From assembly GCA_946482165.1 (NCBI GenBank), contig CAMLQS010000206.1, positions 1 to 8,854 of the forward strand: 8,854 nt of DNA, read 5' to 3'. The stretch is from an uncultured Verrucomicrobiota bacterium (GTDB lineage Bacteria; Verrucomicrobiota; Verrucomicrobiae; Opitutales; Opitutaceae). A program made the translations under genes and the position numbers. Below are positions 5,247 to 8,854 of this stretch, in pieces (positions within the stretch are counted from its first letter, which is position 1; each line of letters opens with the position of its first letter). The notes under the pieces were generated by a model. The model had not been told where the DNA came from. It worked only from the letters and a program-made list of their open reading frames with translations, and made no database searches.

Positions 5247-8144
5247 TCAGGAGTTGGCGGGGGCGGCCGGGGCGGCGGCGAGCGCGGCCGATTCGGCAGG
5301 AATGCGAGCCTCGAGCTTGGGCTTCAGTGAGACGGCTTGTTGCCACTCGGGGAAGCGCTCGAGGTGTCGGAAAGTGAAGAAGCGGTTCACCGTGGTGAGC
5401 GCTTCCTGGTGTTGGCCGAGCTTGTCGAACGTTTCGGCGGAGCGGAGGTAGGCTTTGGCGACCCAGGCGGGGTAGCGTTTGTAGGAAAGGTAGATCCGCT
5501 GGAAGTGGGCCTGCGCCTTGGCGAGGTCGTCGACGGTGCCGCGGCGAAGCGCGATTTCCCCGAGGAGGAAGAGGGCTTCGGCGGTGGCTTCGCCGCGCCA
5601 GGCGCGGTTGGCGGCGACTTCTTCGAGCAACCCCCGGGCTGCTTCCGGGCGGCCGAGAAGCAGCTGGGCGCGAGCGCGACCGAGGGTGGCTTCCTTGTGT
5701 TTGAAGCGGGCGCCCGCGCGGTCGATGGCGTCGGTGAAGTGCGCGAGGGCTTCGTCGCCCTTGCCTTCCCGCAGGGCGACTTCGCCGAGGCCGGCGTGGC
5801 CGAAGTCGGCGAAGACCGATTTCCGGTGGGCGGCGACGATCCGCTCGTAGAATTTTTTGGCGAGCTCGGGCTGGTTTTGCGCGAGAAGGGCGTCGCCGAC
5901 TTTGCCGAGGATGCCGGGCGGGAGCTGGTCGGGCGCGCAAGTGGCGGCGATGCGGCCAAGCAGTTCGTCGCGAAGGGCGACGTTTTCCCGGAGGGCGGCA
6001 ATTTCGGATTGGGTGAACAGGGCGCGGGCGCGGGCCGCGGGCTGGTCCTTTGTGTCTGCGGTCAGGAGAAGCTGATCGACCCGCTCGAAGAGAACCTGCT
6101 CCGCGACCGGTTCGGGCTTTGGCTCGCCCTTTTGGCGTCGCGGCGGGCGGGCGAGAGAGGCGGCGAGTTCGACGAGGAGGCGTTCCACGTCGCCGCGGTC
6201 CGGGTCGGTCACGTGGCGGCGGATGATGGTGGAAACGAGTTCGATCGCCTCCTCGGCGCGGCCCTCGCGGTTGCGAATGCGGCTGATCCAGTAGGCGGCG
6301 TTGATGACGTAGGGATGCTCGGGCTGTTCGGCGGCGAAGCGTTCCCACATGGCGACGGCGGCGTCGTTGTTTTTGAGCGCGAGGTGGTGGCGGGTGAGCT
6401 CGTCGAGGACGTAGCCGAGCTGCTCGTCGGAGAGCGGCAGGGCGAGGGCGCGCTGATAGGCGGCGACGGCCTCCTCGACGCGGCCGAGGCCGACGAGCGC
6501 GTCGGCGCGGAGGGCGTGGACCTCGCCGCGCTGGGCATGGGTGGCGGGATAATCGGCGAGCCACTTGTCGCAGAGCTCAATGCCGCCGCTGTAGTTCTGC
6601 TGGGAATACGCGACGGCGGCGAGACGGTGGCGGGCGTCCGGGACGAAGCGGCCCTTGGGGTAGCTCTTGAGATAGGCCCGGATCTGTTTTTCGGCCTCGG
6701 TGGCGCGCCCTTCCGCGAGGTCGGCCATGGCGGCCAGGTAGCGGGCGTCCTCGATGAATTTCCCCTTGGGGAAACTTTTTGCATACGCGAGCACGACATC
6801 GCGGGCCTCGGCGTGGCGGCCGAGGGTGAAAAGGGCGTTGGCGCGCATGAGCGCCATGGGCTCGGCGTAGTCGTGGCGGGCTCCGTGGCGCTTCGCCGCG
6901 AGCCCGAGAAAATCGAGCTGGCCTTCGATGTCGCCCTGGCGGGCGGCGGCCTGGGCGGCTAAATAGTGGGCCTGCGAGCCGAGTTTGGATTTGGGGAAGG
7001 CGCGGGAAAAACGCTCGACGGCGTCGCGCGTTTTCTCGAGGCGGTCGGAGTCGGCGTAGGCGCGGACGAGGCCGAGGTGGGCATTCTCGTTTTCGGCGGA
7101 GTCGGGGAAGCGCGCGAGGATGTCCTCGAAGAGAAGGGCGGCTTCCCACGGGCCGCCGCGTTCCTGGAAAGCGACGGCGAGGCGGTAGCGAAGGGTGGCG
7201 TCGAAGTCGGAGATTTTTTCCACCTGGACGAGCGAGGCTTTGGCCTGCTCGAGCCGGGCGCCGAGGCGCCGGATCATGTCGGCCTCGGTGGCGGAGGGGC
7301 GGGCGAGGCTGCGCAGGCGTCCGACGGCGCGCTCGAGGATGGCGTTGCGCCGGTTTTGTTCGGCGACGAGGACCTCGTGTGGAGAGACGGTGCGGAAGGC
7401 GGCGAGGGCGCCGTCGTGGTCGCCTCGCTTGAGAAAGGCGTCGCCAAGCTGAAGGGAGAGGAGATTGAGGCCGGCGAGGTTGTCGACGAGATCGAGTTTG
7501 CCGCGGAGGAGGTCGAGGCCGCGGCGGGCGTCGGCGAGGTTGCCGGCGCGGAGGTGGAGATCGATGAGGGCGAGAGCGGCCTCGCCCCAATCGCGGTCGC
7601 GGGTGGAGCCGGCGAGGAGGCGGTTGTAGGTGTCGATCGCGACGCGGGTCTGACCGGCTTGGGCGGCGGACATGGCGCCGTAGAGCAGGGCCTTGTCGCG
7701 AAAGGCCGGGGCGTCCTCGGCGGCTTTGAAGACGGGAACGGCCGCCGCGTATTTTTCCTGAAGCGCGAGAGAAAGGCCGCGAATCATACGGGCTTCTCCG
7801 AGGAGCACGGCGCCGGTAGCGGGGAGCTTTTCGACGGTTTCGGCGAGTTCGGCGGCTCGGGGATAATCCTGGGCCTGAAACCGGGTGGTGGCGGCGGCGA
7901 GAAGGAGCCGTTCCAAGGAGAGATGCGAAGGGAGCTTTTCCCCGGCCTCGACGCGCCGGATGATCTCATCGAGCAGGTCGGCGGCGGCGGCGGGCTTTTG
8001 AGCTTTGAGGTAGCCATCGACCTCGGCGAGCTGGATGGAGAGGGGAATAGCCGGTTGCGCGCGCGAGCATACAGGCCCTGCCATGAGGCCAGCAATGACG
8101 GCGAAAGCTGTTAGGCTGAAGGAGGATGTGAGGGGGCAGCGCAA
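5247..8144 (-). CDS. Large secreted tetratricopeptide-repeat protein
   Basis: 965 aa from the TTG at 8144, first gene of the operon. That start gives a textbook signal peptide: MRCPLTSS, hydrophobic core FSLTAFAVIAGLMAG, cleavage after SRA (29/30). The frame is open further back to a TTG at 8210 that has GAGGAG 11 bases upstream, but this would add 22 residues with no export character and would place the start inside the likely promoter. The rest is almost entirely helix pairs. The clearest repeats are the CpoB/BamD-style FPKSKLGSQAHYLAAQ (383-398), FPKGKFIEDARYLAAM (458-473) and YPKGRFVPDARHRLAA (495-510), with more TPR-like pairs to ~930. A basic Pro/Lys/Glu linker (~666-681) separates two helical halves, and the C-terminus is Ala/Pro-rich. 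It ends 5 bases before the next gene. A periplasmic scaffold role for the downstream motor is inferred; the binding partner is unknown. Confidence 0.88.
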   Translation of the reverse strand: MRCPLTSSFSLTAFAVIAGLMAGPVCSRAQPAIPLSIQLAEVDGYLKAQKPAAAADLLDEIIRRVEAGEKLPSHLSLERLLLAAATTRFQAQDYPRAAELAETVEKLPATGAVLLGEARMIRGLSLALQEKYAAAVPVFKAAEDAPAFRDKALLYGAMSAAQAGQTRVAIDTYNRLLAGSTRDRDWGEAALALIDLHLRAGNLADARRGLDLLRGKLDLVDNLAGLNLLSLQLGDAFLKRGDHDGALAAFRTVSPHEVLVAEQNRRNAILERAVGRLRSLARPSATEADMIRRLGARLEQAKASLVQVEKISDFDATLRYRLAVAFQERGGPWEAALLFEDILARFPDSAENENAHLGLVRAYADSDRLEKTRDAVERFSRAFPKSKLGSQAHYLAAQAAARQGDIEGQLDFLGLAAKRHGARHDYAEPMALMRANALFTLGRHAEARDVVLAYAKSFPKGKFIEDARYLAAMADLAEGRATEAEKQIRAYLKSYPKGRFVPDARHRLAAVAYSQQNYSGGIELCDKWLADYPATHAQRGEVHALRADALVGLGRVEEAVAAYQRALALPLSDEQLGYVLDELTRHHLALKNNDAAVAMWERFAAEQPEHPYVINAAYWISRIRNREGRAEEAIELVSTIIRRHVTDPDRGDVERLLVELAASLARPPRRQKGEPKPEPVAEQVLFERVDQLLLTADTKDQPAARARALFTQSEIAALRENVALRDELLGRIAATCAPDQLPPGILGKVGDALLAQNQPELAKKFYERIVAAHRKSVFADFGHAGLGEVALREGKGDEALAHFTDAIDRAGARFKHKEATLGRARAQLLLGRPEAARGLLEEVAANRAWRGEATAEALFLLGEIALRRGTVDDLAKAQAHFQRIYLSYKRYPAWVAKAYLRSAETFDKLGQHQEALTTVNRFFTFRHLERFPEWQQAVSLKPKLEARIPAESAALAAAPAAPANS

Positions 8145-8181
8145 GGAATGTTCGCAGGGAGGCGGCGACGAATCACTGGGG

Positions 8182-8210
8182 GTTATTATCGGCGTGTTAA
8201 TACGTATCAA
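8182..8210 (-). promoter_or_regulatory. Likely sigma-70-type promoter of the six-gene operon
   Basis: An AT-rich island interrupts the GC-rich DNA just upstream of the TPR gene. On the minus strand TTGATA (8210-8205, 5 of 6 to consensus) is followed after 17 bases by AATAAC (8187-8182, 4 of 6). An overlapping GATAAT (8191-8186, 5 of 6) is a better -10 box, but only 14 bases from TTGATA. Transcription would start near 8175, about 30 bases before the TTG at 8144. No other gap in the operon exceeds 88 bases, so this should serve all six genes. Confidence 0.5.
8197..8210. promoter_or_regulatory. Near-palindromic operator candidate over the promoter -35 region
   Basis: TTAATACGTATCAA is a 14-bp inverted repeat with one mismatched pair, arms TTAATAC and GTATCAA centred on CG, with no spacer. 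The central-CG form is what LacI/GalR-family and similar dimeric regulators bind. It overlaps the proposed -35 box, so a bound protein would block RNA polymerase. No regulator gene is in the window, so the partner is unknown. Confidence 0.4.
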
Positions 8211-8389
8211 TAAATCCGTGGCTCCTCGTCAAGCCTGCGTGTTCTTCACCTTTACGTAACATCGCCGACGCTACGCTACAGCGCGCCAAGCGATTACGCC
8301 TCGCCCTCGACCAGAGTTGTGAGACGCTCGCGTCCGCCCGGCAGGCGGGGGTGGGGGGGCGTTGAAGACACCACGGCTTATTCGGGCGT
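8211..8389. other. Intergenic region between the broken gene and the operon promoter
   Basis: No gene is seen. A small GC hairpin, CCGCC-CGGCA-GGCGG at 8334-8348, lies about 40-55 bases past the stop of the upstream minus-strand gene and could weakly end its transcript, but there is no T tract. Next to it is a G-rich stretch (GGCGGGGGTGGGGGGG, 8344-8359). GACGCTCGCGTC at 8323-8334 is a small near-palindrome. Confidence 0.4.
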
Positions 8390-8854
8390 TTAGGATAACG
8401 CGGAGACGCAAAACAAGGGACCTTGCTGAAGCGGGGTTTTCACCGTCACCGTTTCCGTGAGGCCGTCTGAACCGAGTTGGGGTGCATCGACAGGAGACAA
8501 TTGATCTCCTGCATAGTCCCAGTTCGTCAGGGCCGAGGAGGCGCCAACTTGAAAATCGAGGTCCCGAGCGCCGCGGGCACGTCGATAAGTAAAGTGGAGG
8601 AAGCTGGATTCACCCGCTGTTACCTGAGAAACGTCGTGGGCTTGCGCCGTGGGTGAGAGGCCGAGTGCATAGCGCAAAAATTGGGTGTGTCATCAGGGCC
8701 GGCAGCTCCTTCTGGCGCAGTGCTGGCGGGGGCGGCTTCGACTTGCGCCTCGCTGAAATAGCGACTGCGCCAAGCCGCAGAGCTGCTTACGTCACCGTGT
8801 ATCCTGGCGACGCCCATGGTTGGACCGCCGTTAACAAAGGTGATTCCTCCTGCG
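8390..8854 (-). pseudogene. 3' part of a secreted-protein gene with C-terminal 'LRYALGLSP' module, frameshifted and cut by the window edge
   Basis: Two minus-strand frames join into one recognisable protein end. From the window edge to about 8681 one frame reads AGGITFVNGGPT, then AAWRSRYFSEAQVEAAP, then AGPDDTPNF. The second frame continues with LRYALGLSP, SFLHFTYRRARGARDLDFQVGASS, TNWDY, DGLTETVTVKTPL and GPLFCVSALS, with stop at 8390-8392. This matches the C-terminal module I recall from many verrucomicrobial exported proteins (W-R-x-x-Y-F, then a DxDxDG-like loop, then NLLEYALG, then a beta domain). The frames switch at a five-T run (8680-8676). Six Ts would restore NFLRYALG exactly. The calcium-type aspartate loop is also worn down (AGPDDTPN). 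The gene may be decayed, or the base may be a homopolymer sequencing error. The rest lies outside the window. Confidence 0.65.

Noticed and set aside
4399..6564. Extension of the 280-aa gene's frame upstream to 6564
   Set aside because: The added part lies inside the large TPR gene in another frame and is Arg/Pro-rich shadow text. The signal peptide begins at 5241.
8390..8677. A stand-alone 95-aa gene starting with TTG at 8677
   Set aside because: The start falls in the middle of the conserved NFLRYALG motif, so this is the frameshifted end of a longer protein, not an independent gene.

Overview
The window comes from a GC-rich bacterial chromosome. Protein style (long secreted TPR proteins, ExbB/ExbD paralogues, a C-terminal 'LRYALGLSP' module on a secreted protein) and short phrase-like intergenic repeats point to Verrucomicrobiota, probably an Opitutales-type organism. 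This placement is inference from recalled family features, not from a marker gene.

Layout from left to right: (1) 1-627 is weakly coding. A possible gene start runs off the left edge on the minus strand, and the rest shows no convincing gene. (2) 628-740 holds a tRNA-Pro (anticodon GGG, CCA encoded) on the plus strand, followed by a clear intrinsic terminator. (3) 741-997 is an intergenic stretch between convergent units, with an imperfect inverted repeat. (4) 998-8144 is one compact minus-strand operon of six genes. In transcription order: a 965-aa secreted TPR protein, a 280-aa secreted protein with a small N-terminal domain and TPR-like helices, an ExbB/TolQ/MotA-family proton channel subunit, two different ExbD/TolR-family subunits, and a 507-aa protein with a TonB/TolA-like membrane anchor, a glycine-rich linker and a von Willebrand factor A-like periplasmic domain. 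(5) 8145-8389 holds the operon's likely promoter, overlapped by a near-palindromic operator candidate. (6) 8390-8854 is the 3' part of another minus-strand gene, broken by a frameshift in a T homopolymer and cut by the right edge.

The operon looks like a self-contained envelope motor. ExbB plus two ExbD paralogues would form the proton-driven stator, and the TonB/TolA-topology protein would be the moved part. That protein ends in a VWA-like domain with a degenerate metal site instead of a TonB C-terminal domain. The two exported TPR proteins would be periplasmic scaffolds or partners. No outer-membrane receptor, TolB, Pal or classical TonB is encoded in the window. A further oddity is that repeat-derived phrases of three different kinds sit in the 5' leaders or start regions of three cistrons, and in one case appear to encode part of the signal peptide. 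None of the start codons has a well-placed Shine-Dalgarno sequence.
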